32,384 bases of DNA from Alphaproteobacteria bacterium (GTDB lineage: Bacteria > Pseudomonadota > Alphaproteobacteria > Sphingomonadales > Sphingomonadaceae), in NCBI GenBank assembly GCA_019232625.1, contig JAFANP010000049.1, positions 1-32,384 of the forward strand, in the 5' to 3' direction. A program made the position numbers and the translations under genes. Shown one piece after another: positions 1 through 7,341 of this stretch (its first letter is position 1; the number at the start of each line of letters is the position of its first letter). Under the pieces are notes generated by a model. It searched no databases, had not been told where the DNA came from, and saw only the letters and a list, made by a program, of their open reading frames with translations.

Positions 1-1
1 C

Positions 2-1180
2 AACGCGCCGGCCGTCTTCATCATCGCCGTCGTCGCCGGGCTGCTCATCGCCGGGACCCGCGAGAGCGCGACGCTGAACGCCATCCTCGTCGCCGTGAAG
101 GTGCTGGCGCTGATCGTCTTCGTCGCCGTGGCGCTGCCCTATTTCAACGCGGCGAACCTCCACCCGTTCATGCCCTACGGCTTCCCGAAGAGCGGCGCGA
201 CCGGCTCCGAGGTCGGGGTGATGGCCGCCGCGGCCGTCATCTTCTTCGCCTTCTACGGCTTCGACGCGATCGCCACCGCGGCGGAGGAGGCGAAGAATCC
301 CGGCCGCGACCTCGCCATCGGGATCGTCGGTTCGATGGCCGTCTGCGTCCTCATCTACATGGCGGTGGCCGCGGCGGCGATCGGCGCGATCAGCTACACG
401 CAATTCGCCGACAGCGCCGAGCCGCTCGCGCTGATCCTCCGCGAGCTGGGGCGCCTCAATGTCGCCCGCTACCTCGCCGCCTCGGCGGTGGTCGCGCTTC
501 CGACGGTGATCCTCGCCTTCTTCTACGGCCAGAGCCGGATCTTCTTCGTCATGGCCCGCGACGGGCTGCTGCCGCGCTCGCTCGCCCAGGTCTCGTCGCT
601 CGGGTCGCCGGTCAGGATCACCCTGTTCACGGCGGTGATCGTCGCCGCGCTCGCCGGCATCGTCCCGCTCGCCGAGCTGGCCGCGCTCGCCAATGCGGGG
701 ACTCTGACGGCGTTCATCGCGGTCTGCGTCTGCATGCTGGTGATGCGGGTACGCGCGCCCGACGCGCCGCGCCGGTTCAAGACGCCGGCGCCGTGGGCGA
801 TCGGCCTGTTCGGGATCCTCGGCTGCGCCTACCTCCTCTACAGCCTCCCCTGGACGACCCAGCGTTACTTCATCCTCGCCCAGATCGTCGGGCTCGGCCT
901 CTACCTCGCCTATGGCTTCCGCCGCAGCCTCGCCGCGGAGCGCACGATCGTGCCGCTGCAATATGCCGGCCTCCTGGTGAGCACCCTCGGGCTGCTGCTG
1001 TCGGCCGGGGCCCTGCTCTACGGCGGGGGGGTCTCGGACGGGGCCGGGATGGGCGCTGCCAGGATCTTCTACGAGCTGCTCTTCTTCATGGCCGGCCTCG
1101 CCTGCCTCGTCTGCGGAAGCGTGCTGTTCGGAAGCGGCGCCATCGTCGAGCGGCTCGAGCGGGCGGAGCGGAGGCGATGA
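2..1180 (+). CDS. APC-family amino acid permease (5' partial)
   Basis: This is an integral inner-membrane transporter of the amino acid-polyamine-organocation superfamily, predicted to import an amino acid by proton symport; the substrate cannot be told. The reading frame is open from base 2, so the N-terminus lies outside the window; 392 residues are visible. The first visible residues include GTRESA and a following hydrophobic helix, a typical cationic-amino-acid-permease stretch, and FYGFDAIATAAEEAKNP is the characteristic conserved helix/loop of this family. About nine to ten hydrophobic segments follow and the protein ends in a charged RLERAERRR tail. A GTG at base 95 is an internal codon, not a convincing start. 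The stop overlaps the start of the next gene (ATGA), so the two are probably co-transcribed. Confidence 0.9.
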   Translation, partial: NAPAVFIIAVVAGLLIAGTRESATLNAILVAVKVLALIVFVAVALPYFNAANLHPFMPYGFPKSGATGSEVGVMAAAAVIFFAFYGFDAIATAAEEAKNPGRDLAIGIVGSMAVCVLIYMAVAAAAIGAISYTQFADSAEPLALILRELGRLNVARYLAASAVVALPTVILAFFYGQSRIFFVMARDGLLPRSLAQVSSLGSPVRITLFTAVIVAALAGIVPLAELAALANAGTLTAFIAVCVCMLVMRVRAPDAPRRFKTPAPWAIGLFGILGCAYLLYSLPWTTQRYFILAQIVGLGLYLAYGFRRSLAAERTIVPLQYAGLLVSTLGLLLSAGALLYGGGVSDGAGMGAARIFYELLFFMAGLACLVCGSVLFGSGAIVERLERAERRR

Positions 1181-1785
1181 TCCGCCGGCTGCTCCTCGCC
1201 CTCCTGCTCTGTCTCGCAGGGCCGGCCGTCGCGCAGGTCGCGCCGCCCGCGCCGGCGGCGGTGCGGGTCCTCCTTCACACCAGCGCGGGCGACATCGTCG
1301 TCGCGGTGGAGACGGTGCGGGCGCCGGTCACCGCCGCCAACTTCCTGCGCTACGTCGACTCGCGGCGGCTGGACGGCGCCGAATTCTACCGGGCGATGAA
1401 GACCGGCCCGGCGGCCGGCCTCGTCCAGGGCGGCGTGCGCGACCCGCGCAAGCTCTTCCCGCCCATCGCCCACGAGCCGACCAGCCGCACCGGCCTCAGC
1501 CATGTCGACGGCGCACTCTCCGCGCCGCGCCTCGCCGTCGGCACCGCGCGCGGCGACTTCACCATCATGGTCGGCGACCAGCATTATCTCGACGCCGGGC
1601 CCGGCTCGGCCGGCGACGGCCTCGGCTATGCCGTGTTCGGCAGGGTCGTCGAGGGGATGGACGTCGTCCGCGCGGTCCTCGCCGCGCCGACCTCGCCGAC
1701 CGAGGGGGAGGGCGTGATGCGGGGCCAGATGCTCTCGCCGCGCGTGAAGATCATCACCGCCCGCCGGCTGCCGCCCGCCCGCTGA
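1177..1785 (+). CDS. Exported cyclophilin-type peptidyl-prolyl isomerase
   Basis: This 202-residue protein is predicted to catalyse cis-trans isomerisation of prolyl bonds in the periplasm. Residues 1-20 form a signal peptide (MIRRLLLALLLCLAGPAVAQ), followed by a short Pro/Ala linker and a cyclophilin domain to about residue 195. Family marks seen are the start of the barrel (LLHTSAGDIVVAVE), APVTAANFLRYVD, FYRAM (the catalytic Arg in the place of the usual FHR), QGG, and GYAVFGRVVEGMDVV near the end. The central FxMxN-type active-site stretch reads FTIMVGDQ, so some catalytic positions differ from classical cyclophilins. The ATG overlaps the permease stop by four bases, which decides the start. 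Activity is inferred from family only. Confidence 0.88.
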   Translation: MIRRLLLALLLCLAGPAVAQVAPPAPAAVRVLLHTSAGDIVVAVETVRAPVTAANFLRYVDSRRLDGAEFYRAMKTGPAAGLVQGGVRDPRKLFPPIAHEPTSRTGLSHVDGALSAPRLAVGTARGDFTIMVGDQHYLDAGPGSAGDGLGYAVFGRVVEGMDVVRAVLAAPTSPTEGEGVMRGQMLSPRVKIITARRLPPAR

Positions 1786-1791
1786 GGGGAG

Positions 1792-2022
1792 TCATTGCGG
1801 CCGGGTGCGCTCCCAGCTCTCCGGCTGCGGCGCCTTGAGCGGCACCGGCGCGGCGCGGCTCGCCTCCTCCTCAGCCCGCCACTCGGCCTGGGTGCGGCAG
1901 AGGCGGGGGCGCTTGACGTGGCTGCCGAGCGGCGCCTGCGCGGCCCGGCAGACCTTCTTCGCGCCGGCATCGCCGGCCGGCGGCGCGGCGAGCAGGAGGG
2001 CGATCAGGAAGGCGGCGGGCAT
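1792..2022 (-). CDS. Small exported cysteine-containing protein, unknown function
   Basis: This 76-residue protein starts with a hydrophobic signal-peptide-like segment (MPAAFLIALLLAAPPAGDAGA). A short basic part follows with two cysteines in the arrangement KKVCR ... RPRLCRTQAEWRAEE, then a Pro/Ala-rich tail. The two Cys could form a disulfide in the periplasm. I recall short sphingomonad proteins with a similar CR ... GS ... C-T-EW layout, but no function is known to me. The gene is convergent with the cyclophilin gene (6 bp between stops) and lies 32 bp downstream of the carbonic anhydrase on the same strand, so it may be read from that promoter. The exported character and the two-Cys pattern make a real gene likely. 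Confidence 0.65.
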   Translation of the reverse strand: MPAAFLIALLLAAPPAGDAGAKKVCRAAQAPLGSHVKRPRLCRTQAEWRAEEEASRAAPVPLKAPQPESWERTRPQ

Positions 2023-2054
2023 GGCGGCATGCCTCTGCCCCTCCCGCCGCGCCG

Positions 2055-2693
2055 TCAAGCCGGGCTGAACCGCCCCTCGGCCTCGTCGAGCAGATGGAGG
2101 CAGCCGTCGGCGATCGAGAAGAAGGCGCCGCGCAGCTTCAGGATGCCCGCCTGCTCCCGCTCGTCCACCCAGGGGAAGGTCCTGAGGTTGCGAAGCGAGA
2201 CCTTCACCCCCTCCATCTCCATCGCCTGGAAGGCGGAGCGGTCGAGCGCACCGGGATGGTCCGCGAGCACCCGGTCGCGCGCCGCGTCGAGCAGGTCGAT
2301 CCAGTGGGCGATGAAATGCCCCTCGCCGGAGCGGGCGTCGTCGAACTGGCGGGTCAGCGACGCGGCGCAGCCGCCGCAGAAGCCGTGGCCCATCACCACG
2401 ATCTCGCGCACGTTGAGCTGGGTGACGGCGAATTCGAGCGCGGCGGAGACGCCGTGATAATTGCTGTCGGGCTGATAGGGCGGGACGAGCGCGGCGACGT
2501 TGCGGACGACGAACATCTCGCCGGGGCCGGCGTCGAAAATCTGGGACGGGTCGACCCGGCTGTCGGAGCAGGCGATCACCATCACCTCGGGGTTCTGGCC
2601 CTCGGCGAGCTGCTCCCATCTCTGCCGCTGCTCGGACCAGCCGGTGCGGCGGAAGCGGCGATAGCCTTCGACGAACTGATCGAATCCGGTCAT
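2055..2693 (-). CDS. can: Beta-class carbonic anhydrase
   Basis: This 212-residue zinc enzyme interconverts CO2 and bicarbonate in the cytoplasm, supplying bicarbonate to carboxylases. The zinc site is complete: Cys42 with the Asp44/Arg46 dyad in CSDSRVDP, and His103 and Cys106 in GHGFCGGC. Other family stretches are [12 protein letters not shown] and [11 protein letters not shown]. The length is normal for the bacterial plant-type beta class. The ATG at 2693 is preceded by no strong Shine-Dalgarno sequence; instead a promoter-like GCTAGCGG ends 8 nt upstream (see the regulatory entry), suggesting a very short leader. The gene is divergent from lipA with only 67 bp between starts. Confidence 0.95.
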   Translation of the reverse strand: MTGFDQFVEGYRRFRRTGWSEQRQRWEQLAEGQNPEVMVIACSDSRVDPSQIFDAGPGEMFVVRNVAALVPPYQPDSNYHGVSAALEFAVTQLNVREIVVMGHGFCGGCAASLTRQFDDARSGEGHFIAHWIDLLDAARDRVLADHPGALDRSAFQAMEMEGVKVSLRNLRTFPWVDEREQAGILKLRGAFFSIADGCLHLLDEAEGRFSPA

Positions 2694-2701
2694 GGCCGCT
2701 C

Positions 2702-2731
2702 CCGCTAGCCGGAGGAGGGGAGGGGTGGCAA
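2702..2731 (-). promoter_or_regulatory. Candidate promoter of can
   Basis: Read on the minus strand, TTGCCA (2731-2726) is followed after 16 nt by GCTAGCGG (2709-2702), and the start codon begins at 2693. This fits the alphaproteobacterial housekeeping pattern known from Caulobacter (TTG-rich -35, GCTANAWC-like -10). The transcription start would fall at or just before the ATG. The -35 overlaps the candidate -35 of the divergent lipA gene. Confidence 0.45.
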
Positions 2732-2754
2732 GACCGGGCGCGCATCGCTATCTG
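2726..2754 (+). promoter_or_regulatory. Candidate promoter of lipA, probably leaderless
   Basis: TGGCAA (2726-2731), 15 nt, then GCTATCTG (2747-2754), with the lipA ATG only 6 nt further on. No Shine-Dalgarno sequence is visible. The same GCTATCTG/CCTATCTG element stands before dusB. The -35 hexamer is the reverse complement of the can -35, so the two divergent promoters share it. Confidence 0.42.
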
Positions 2755-2760
2755 CGCCGC

Positions 2761-3723
2761 ATGAGCGAAGCCGATCCGGTCCTGACCCCGAAGCCGCGCA
2801 AGCCGGACTGGATCCGGGTCAAGGCGCCGACCAGCGCCGGCTTCGCTGAGACGCGGCGGCTGATGCGCAGCCTCAACCTCGCCACCGTCTGCGAGGAGGC
2901 GGCCTGCCCGAACATCGGCGAGTGCTGGACCAAGAAGCACGCGACGGTGATGATCCTGGGCGACACCTGCACCCGCGCCTGCGCCTTCTGCAACGTCAAG
3001 ACCGGGATGCCGCGCACGGTCGATCCGCTCGAGCCCGAGCATGTCGCAACCGCCGCCGCCGAATTGGGCCTGACCCACATCGTCGTCACCTCGGTGGACC
3101 GCGACGACCTTCCCGACGGCGGTGCCCGCCAGTTCATCCGGGTCATCGAGGCGCTGCGCCGCAACACGCCGACGACGACGATCGAGATCCTGACCCCGGA
3201 CTTCCGCAACAAGCCCGAGGCCGCCGTCGCCGCGATCGTCGCGGCGCGGCCGGACGTCTACAATCACAATCTCGAGACGGTGCCGCGCCTCTACCCCACC
3301 ATCCGCCCCGGCGCCCGTTACTACGCCTCGCTGCGCCTCCTCGAGAGCGTCAAGCGGCAGGATCCCACCATCTTCACCAAATCGGGCGTGATGGTCGGCC
3401 TCGGCGAGCAGCGGCTGGAAGTGCACCAGGTGATGGACGACATGCGCTCCGCCGACGTCGATTTCCTGACCATGGGCCAATATCTCCAGCCGACGCCGCG
3501 CCACGCCAAGGTCGAGGAGTTCGTGACGCCCGCCGCCTTCTCCGCCTACGCCTCCATCGCCCGCGCCAAGGGCTTCCTGCTCGTCGCCGCCAGCCCGCTG
3601 ACCCGCTCCAGCTACCATGCCGGCGACGACTTCGCGAAGATGAAGGCGGCGCGCGAAGCCAGGCTCGCGCCGCGCCACCCCGGCGAAGGCCGGGGTCCCG
3701 TCGACCCTCTCCTACGTTCCTGA
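2761..3723 (+). CDS. lipA: Lipoyl synthase
   Basis: This 320-residue radical-SAM enzyme inserts two sulfurs into octanoyl chains on the lipoyl domains of pyruvate and 2-oxoglutarate dehydrogenases and the glycine cleavage H protein. Both iron-sulfur clusters can be placed: the auxiliary cluster at Cys44, Cys49 and Cys55 ([12 protein letters not shown]) and the SAM cluster at Cys70, Cys74 and Cys77 (CTRACAFC). The C-terminal RSSYHAGD motif is present. The ATG at 2761 gives the family N-terminus. The last about 20 residues (from [10 protein letters not shown]) are not lipA-like: they are translated from a palindromic repeat at 3677-3748 that also holds the stop codon. The enzyme core is intact, so activity is expected. 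Confidence 0.96.
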   Translation: MSEADPVLTPKPRKPDWIRVKAPTSAGFAETRRLMRSLNLATVCEEAACPNIGECWTKKHATVMILGDTCTRACAFCNVKTGMPRTVDPLEPEHVATAAAELGLTHIVVTSVDRDDLPDGGARQFIRVIEALRRNTPTTTIEILTPDFRNKPEAAVAAIVAARPDVYNHNLETVPRLYPTIRPGARYYASLRLLESVKRQDPTIFTKSGVMVGLGEQRLEVHQVMDDMRSADVDFLTMGQYLQPTPRHAKVEEFVTPAAFSAYASIARAKGFLLVAASPLTRSSYHAGDDFAKMKAAREARLAPRHPGEGRGPVDPLLRS

Positions 3724-3748
3724 CCCGAGGTCCCGGCCTGCGCCCGGA
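3677..3748 (+). repeat. REP-like inverted repeat pair at the lipA 3' end (family A)
   Basis: The first half, 3677-3696, is a perfect 8-bp stem (ACCCCGGC/GCCGGGGT) with a GAAG loop. The second half, 3731-3748, is an imperfect palindrome (TCCCGGC...GCCCGGA), similar in sequence to the first. The lipA stop codon lies between them. Similar GC-rich elements are common between genes in sphingomonads, as I recall. The element could protect or fold the lipA mRNA end. Confidence 0.7.
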
Positions 3749-3762
3749 CGACGGAGGACCCG

Positions 3763-4293
3763 ATGCCCCGCCATACCGAGACCCGCAATCTCCCCTACAC
3801 GCCGGAGCAGCTCTTCGACCTCGTCGCCGACGTCGGCCGCTACCAGGAGTTCCTGCCCTGGGTGACCGCGACGCGGGTGCGGTCGAACAGCGAGACCTTG
3901 ATGATCGCCGACCTCGTCGTCGGCTTCCGCGCGCTGAAGGAGACGTTCGCGTCGCGCGTGGAGAAGCAGCGGCCGGTTAAGATCCGCACCGAATATATCG
4001 AGGGGCCCCTCAAGTACCTGCACAACAGCTGGACCTTCCGCCCCGACGGCAAGGGCGGCTCCCAAGTCGATTTCTGCGTCGACTTCGCCTTCAAGAACCG
4101 GATCTTCGAGAGCCTCGCCGGCCAGATGTTCGACCGCGCGCTGCGGCGGATGATCGGCGCTTTCGAGGATAGGGCGAAGCAGCTCTACGGCGATCCCTCG
4201 TCCACCCTGCCGCCGGGCGCGGAGGGGGACCGGGCGAAGCGTGGTGGAGGAGAAAATGGCGCCGAATCAGAAGGTTCGCACGCGATCCTCTGA
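3763..4293 (+). CDS. RatA/Coq10-type SRPBCC lipid-binding protein
   Basis: This 176-residue protein belongs to the START-like Coq10/RatA family, whose members bind polyisoprenoid lipids such as ubiquinone; the E. coli homologue RatA (PasT) has been reported as a ribosome-association toxin. In alphaproteobacteria a quinone-trafficking role is the more likely one (inference). Diagnostic stretches are LFDLVADVGRYQEFLPWV near the N-terminus, YIEGPLKYLHNSWTF in the middle and FAFKNRIFESLAGQMF toward the end. A good ribosome site, GGAGG at 3753-3757, precedes the ATG by 5 nt. The family usually ends near residue 150; the remaining residues (about SSTLPPGAEGDRAKRGGG onward) are encoded by a family B repeat (4221-4250) and look like accidental extension. 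Confidence 0.88.
   Translation: MPRHTETRNLPYTPEQLFDLVADVGRYQEFLPWVTATRVRSNSETLMIADLVVGFRALKETFASRVEKQRPVKIRTEYIEGPLKYLHNSWTFRPDGKGGSQVDFCVDFAFKNRIFESLAGQMFDRALRRMIGAFEDRAKQLYGDPSSTLPPGAEGDRAKRGGGENGAESEGSHAIL
4221..4250 (+). repeat. Family B inverted repeat, copy 1
   Basis: This 30-bp core begins GGAGGGGGACC and ends TGGTGGAGG. It matches the reverse complement of copy 2 (4311-4340) at 26 of 30 bases by my count. It lies inside the 3' end of the ratA-like gene. The stem-loop that flanks the other three copies is not clear here. Confidence 0.75.
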
Positions 4294-4310
4294 CGCTTCC
4301 GCCCGCTGCC

Positions 4311-4359
4311 CCTCCACCATGCTACGCATGGTCCCCCTCCCCATCTCGCGATGGGGAGG
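4311..4359 (-). repeat. Family B inverted repeat, copy 2, with stem-loop
   Basis: The 30-bp core (4311-4340) is in opposite orientation to copy 1. Its outer end overlaps a perfect 10-bp stem, CCTCCCCATC (4336-4345) with GATGGGGAGG (4350-4359), loop TCGC. The cinA stop codon at 4322 lies inside the core. Placed between convergent genes, the hairpin could end or stabilise both transcripts (inference); there is no U-tract. Confidence 0.8.
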
Positions 4360-4876
4360 ATGAGACAGGCATGAGCAGCTCGAGCGCGCAGAGCGCCGCC
4401 TGAAGCCGCACGCCGCCGCGGCCCAGGTCCCCGAACTCCTTGACGTCCGCGACGATCTCCCGCGGGTCGGCGCCGCGCCGGGCCCGGGCGAAGACGACGG
4501 TGCCGACCGGCTTGCGGTCGCTGCCTCCGTCCGGCCCGGCGATTCCGGTGACGGCGACGGCCGTGTCGGCCCCGGAGCGGGCAAGCGCGCCTTGCGCCAT
4601 GTTCCAGGCGACCGCGATGGACACGGCGCCGAACGTCTCGACGACGTCTTCGCTGACGCCGAGCAGACCGATCTTGGCCTGGTTGGAATAAGTGACGAAC
4701 GCCGAGTCGAGGACGTCGGAGGAGCCGGGCACCTCGGTCAGCGCCGCCGCCACCAGGCCGCCGGTGCAGCTCTCGGCAAGGGCCACCCTCAGGCCGGCGG
4801 CGCGGTTCGCCTCCACCACCTTGCGCGCCGCGGCGACCAGCGCCTCGGGCAGGACGACATCGCGGGTCTCGGTCAT
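4322..4876 (-). CDS. pncC: Nicotinamide-nucleotide amidohydrolase (CinA C-terminal domain type)
   Basis: This 184-residue protein is the stand-alone CinA C-terminal domain, which deamidates nicotinamide mononucleotide to nicotinate mononucleotide in pyridine nucleotide recycling. Family motifs are [21 protein letters not shown] near residue 33, [29 protein letters not shown] and KPVGTVVFA. The N-terminal MoCF-like domain of full CinA is absent, as usual in alphaproteobacteria. The start ATG overlaps the ispDF stop (ATGA), so it is translationally coupled to ispDF. The last about 13 residues ([13 protein letters not shown]) are encoded by the family B repeat and its hairpin, giving a tail slightly longer than the family norm. 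Confidence 0.92.
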   Translation of the reverse strand: MTETRDVVLPEALVAAARKVVEANRAAGLRVALAESCTGGLVAAALTEVPGSSDVLDSAFVTYSNQAKIGLLGVSEDVVETFGAVSIAVAWNMAQGALARSGADTAVAVTGIAGPDGGSDRKPVGTVVFARARRGADPREIVADVKEFGDLGRGGVRLQAALCALELLMPVSSSPSRDGEGDHA

Positions 4877-6033
4877 TCGTCCTCCGGCAGCCTCAGCGTG
4901 GCGACGGCCTGCGCGGCGATGCCTTCGCCGCGTCCGGTGAAGCCGAGCCGCTCGGTCGTCGTCGCCTTGATGCTAATCCGCCGCTCCGGCACCCGCAACA
5001 GCGCGGCGAGCCGCGCCCGCATCGTCTCGCGATGGGGGCCGATCCTCGGCGCCTCGCAGATCAGGGTGACGTCGACATGGTCGATCCGCCCGCCGCGCGC
5101 CTCGACCAGTGCCCGGCCGTGCTCGACGAAGCGGGAGGAGGGGGCGCCGCGCCATTGCGGGTCGGACGGCGGAAAATGGACCCCGATATCGCCTTCGCCG
5201 AGCGCTCCGAGGATGGCGTCGGTGACGGCATGGAGCATGACGTCGGCGTCGCTATGACCCTTGAGCCCGCGCGGATGTGGGATCTGGACGCCCCCCAGCC
5301 ACAGCGCCTCGCCCGCCGCGAAGGCGTGGACGTCGAAGCCGAGGCCGGTGCGGCTCACCAGCCGCGCCGCCAGCCGCGCCTCGGCGCGGGTGAAATCCGC
5401 CTCGTAGGTCAGCTTCTCCAGCGCCGGGTCGCCTTCGACGACGGCGACGCGCAGGCCGGCGGCTCGGGCGATCTGCGCGTCGTCGCTCGCCTCCCCGCCG
5501 CGCCAGGCGCGATGCGCGGCGAGGATCGGCGCGAAGCGGAAGGCCTGCGGCGTCTGCACGCGCGCAAGCCCGTCGCGCGGCACCACCTCGCCCATCCCTT
5601 CGTCGGCTCGGGCGAGGGTGTCGACGACCGGAAGGACGGGCACCGCGCCCTCCGCGCCGGCCAGCGCGCCCAACAGCCGGTCGATCACGGCGGCCGGAAG
5701 GAAGGGCCGCGCGGCGTCATGGACCAGCACCGCATCGGCGCCGCCATCGGCCGCGATCGCCTCCAACCCGTTCAGCACCGACAGCCGCCGCTCCGCCCCG
5801 CCCTGGATGGGGGCGGGCGCGGTCCCGCCCAGCGCCTCGCGCAGCAGCGCCTCCTGGCCGGCGCCGATCACCACCCGCACATCGTCGATGCGAGGATGTC
5901 GCAGGGCGTCCAGCGCATGCGCCATCATGGCCCTGCCGCCGATGCGCCGATACTGCTTGGGCAGGCCGCCTCCGGCCCGGCTGCCGCTTCCGGCGGCGAC
6001 GACGAGCGCGACGATCTTTCCCCCTTCCGGCAT
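4873..6033 (-). CDS. ispDF: Bifunctional IspD/IspF, MEP isoprenoid pathway
   Basis: This 386-residue fusion carries two non-consecutive steps of the methylerythritol phosphate pathway. The N-terminal about 225 residues are IspD (CDP-ME synthase): [18 protein letters not shown] nucleotide-binding loop and [10 protein letters not shown]. The C-terminal about 160 residues are IspF (MEcPP synthase): GFDVHAF with metal-binding Asp/His, [19 protein letters not shown], and [17 protein letters not shown]. The fusion is typical of alphaproteobacteria. The ATG at 6033 gives the family start ([15 protein letters not shown]). The open frame runs on upstream but that part is encoded by repeats and is not conserved-looking. 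A promoter-like CCTAGTCC ends 7 nt before the ATG. It is followed by pncC with a 4-bp overlap. Confidence 0.96.
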   Translation of the reverse strand: MPEGGKIVALVVAAGSGSRAGGGLPKQYRRIGGRAMMAHALDALRHPRIDDVRVVIGAGQEALLREALGGTAPAPIQGGAERRLSVLNGLEAIAADGGADAVLVHDAARPFLPAAVIDRLLGALAGAEGAVPVLPVVDTLARADEGMGEVVPRDGLARVQTPQAFRFAPILAAHRAWRGGEASDDAQIARAAGLRVAVVEGDPALEKLTYEADFTRAEARLAARLVSRTGLGFDVHAFAAGEALWLGGVQIPHPRGLKGHSDADVMLHAVTDAILGALGEGDIGVHFPPSDPQWRGAPSSRFVEHGRALVEARGGRIDHVDVTLICEAPRIGPHRETMRARLAALLRVPERRISIKATTTERLGFTGRGEGIAAQAVATLRLPEDE

Positions 6034-6040
6034 GCGCGCC

Positions 6041-6069
6041 GGACTAGGCGCTATCGTCGCGAGCCGCAA
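6041..6069 (-). promoter_or_regulatory. Candidate promoter of ispDF
   Basis: On the minus strand TTGCGG (6069-6064), 15 nt, CCTAGTCC (6048-6041), then the ATG at 6033. The same layout as can, lipA and dusB, with no Shine-Dalgarno sequence, suggests a leaderless or near-leaderless message. Confidence 0.42.
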
Positions 6070-6085
6070 CGATGCCCTGCGCCGT

Positions 6086-6135
6086 CCTCCCCCGGCTTTT
6101 CCGGGGGAGGGGGAGCGTGCGCAGCACGGTGAAGG
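6086..6135 (+). repeat. Family B inverted repeat, copy 3, with stem-loop
   Basis: A perfect 10-bp stem, CCTCCCCCGG (6086-6095) with CCGGGGGAGG (6101-6110), loop CTTTT, runs into a core at 6106-6135 (GGAGGGGGAGC...GGTGAAGG). It sits in the ispDF-dusB divergent spacer and forms an inverted pair with copy 4. Confidence 0.78.
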
Positions 6136-6159
6136 GGCTTCTTCCGGGCTGAAGAGGCC

Positions 6160-6209
6160 CCTCCACCGGCCTCCGGCCGGTCCCCCTCCCCTGCGAAGGG
6201 CAGGGGAGG
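6160..6209 (-). repeat. Family B inverted repeat, copy 4, with stem-loop
   Basis: The core at 6160-6189 is inverted relative to copy 3, 24 nt away. A perfect 10-bp stem, CCTCCCCTGC (6185-6194) with GCAGGGGAGG (6200-6209), loop GAAGG, lies on its outer side. The pair ends 11 nt upstream of the dusB -35 candidate. Confidence 0.78.
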
Positions 6210-6220
6210 ACTTCCCAACC

Positions 6221-6249
6221 TTGCCCCCAAACCCCTTTGCCCCTATCTG
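6221..6249 (+). promoter_or_regulatory. Candidate promoter of dusB-ntrYX block
   Basis: TTGCCC (6221-6226), 15 nt, CCTATCTG (6242-6249), with the dusB ATG 10 nt further. Counted as a classical hexamer (TATCTG) the spacing is 17, ideal for a housekeeping sigma factor. Confidence 0.48.
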
Positions 6250-6259
6250 CGGCCCTCCC

Positions 6260-7258
6260 ATGCCCACGCTGCAGCCTCTCTCCATCGGTCCGGTGCGGAT
6301 CGACGCGCCGGTGATCCTCGCGCCGATGACCGGCGTGACCGACCGGCCGTTCCGCCGCGCCGTCAAGCGCTACGGGGCGGGGCTGACGGTGACCGAGATG
6401 ATCGCCAGCCAGGCGGCGATACGCGAGACTCGCCAGTCCCTCCGCAAGGCGGCGTGGGACCCGATCGAGGATCCGGTCTCGATGCAGCTCGCCGGCTGCT
6501 CGCCGGTCGAGATGGCCGAGGCGGCGAAGCTCAACGAGGATCGCGGCGCGGCGATCATCGACATCAACATGGGCTGCCCGGTCAAGAAGGTGGTGAACGG
6601 CGAGGCCGGCTCGGCGCTGATGCGCGACCTGAAGCTCGCCGCCGCCATCGTCGAGGCGACGGTCGCGGCGGTCAAGGTGCCGGTCACCCTCAAGATGCGG
6701 ATGGGATGGGATCATTCCAGCCTCAACGCCCCCGAGCTCGCCCGCATCGCCGTCGACCTCGGCGTCCGCATGATCACCGTCCACGGCCGCACCCGCAACC
6801 AGATGTACAAGGGCGAGGCCGACTGGGCGTTCGTCCGCCGCGTTAAGGAGGCGGTGGCGGTGCCGGTGATCGTCAACGGTGACATCTGCTCGCTGGACGA
6901 CGTCGAGGCGGCGCTGCGCCTCTCGGGCGCCGACGGGGTGATGATCGGCCGCGGCGCCTACGGCCGGCCCTGGCTGCTCGGCCAGGTGATGCACTGGATG
7001 GCGACGGGCGAGCGCCGCCCGGACCCGGGCCTCGACGAGCAGTTCGCCGTCCTGATCGAGCAATATGATTCCATGCTCGCCCATTACGGGACGGAGATCG
7101 GAGTCAACGTCGCCCGCAAGCATGTCGGCTGGTACACGCGCGGCCTCCACGGCTCGGCCGAGTTCCGCAACGCCTTCAACAAGGAGAGCGACGTCGGCCG
7201 CGCCAAGGCGATGCTGCGCGATTTCTACGCTCCGTGGCTGTCGAGGGCGGCCGCCTGA
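6260..7258 (+). CDS. dusB: tRNA-dihydrouridine synthase
   Basis: This 332-residue flavoprotein reduces specific uridines in the tRNA D-loop to dihydrouridine using FMN and NADPH. Family motifs are [13 protein letters not shown] at the N-terminus, [11 protein letters not shown] with the catalytic Cys, [28 protein letters not shown] and [16 protein letters not shown] (FMN phosphate site). Length and motifs fit DusB (NifR3), which in alphaproteobacteria classically precedes ntrBC-ntrYX; here it is followed directly by ntrY. The ATG at 6260 gives the family start; the frame is open far upstream through repeats, which is not coding. No Shine-Dalgarno sequence is seen. Confidence 0.95.
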   Translation: MPTLQPLSIGPVRIDAPVILAPMTGVTDRPFRRAVKRYGAGLTVTEMIASQAAIRETRQSLRKAAWDPIEDPVSMQLAGCSPVEMAEAAKLNEDRGAAIIDINMGCPVKKVVNGEAGSALMRDLKLAAAIVEATVAAVKVPVTLKMRMGWDHSSLNAPELARIAVDLGVRMITVHGRTRNQMYKGEADWAFVRRVKEAVAVPVIVNGDICSLDDVEAALRLSGADGVMIGRGAYGRPWLLGQVMHWMATGERRPDPGLDEQFAVLIEQYDSMLAHYGTEIGVNVARKHVGWYTRGLHGSAEFRNAFNKESDVGRAKAMLRDFYAPWLSRAAA

Positions 7259-7290
7259 CCTTCCGAGCGCCGCAGGCAAATCCTTAACGT

Positions 7291-7335
7291 CCGAACATAT
7301 ACTGTGTTCTTTCGGCCACATTGTTGTGCTAGCGC
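7291..7335 (+). promoter_or_regulatory. Candidate ntrY promoter with overlapping dyad
   Basis: The 83-bp dusB-ntrY spacer holds GAACA (7293-7297), 7 nt, TGTTC (7305-7309), a perfect 5-bp inverted repeat, and an outer CCGAA/TTCGG pair (7291-7295, 7311-7315). A GCTAGCGC element at 7328-7335 ends 6 nt before the GTG start. The dyad covers the expected -35 position, as an operator would. An alternative -10, TATACT, lies at 7298-7303. Confidence 0.4.
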
Positions 7336-7341
7336 TCCAGT

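Noticed and set aside
3763-4293. Toxin of a toxin-antitoxin pair (RatA)
   Set aside because: The family name comes from E. coli, but no RatB-like partner is present and the alphaproteobacterial context fits a Coq10-like quinone-binding role better.
4336-4359. Classical Rho-independent terminator
   Set aside because: The stem is perfect but no run of T follows on either strand, so it is listed as part of a repeat with only possible terminator function.
7293-7309. SOS (LexA) box upstream of ntrY
   Set aside because: The alphaproteobacterial box is a direct repeat GTTC-N7-GTTC (or GAAC-N7-GAAC); here the halves are inverted, GAACA-N7-TGTTC, so it does not match.
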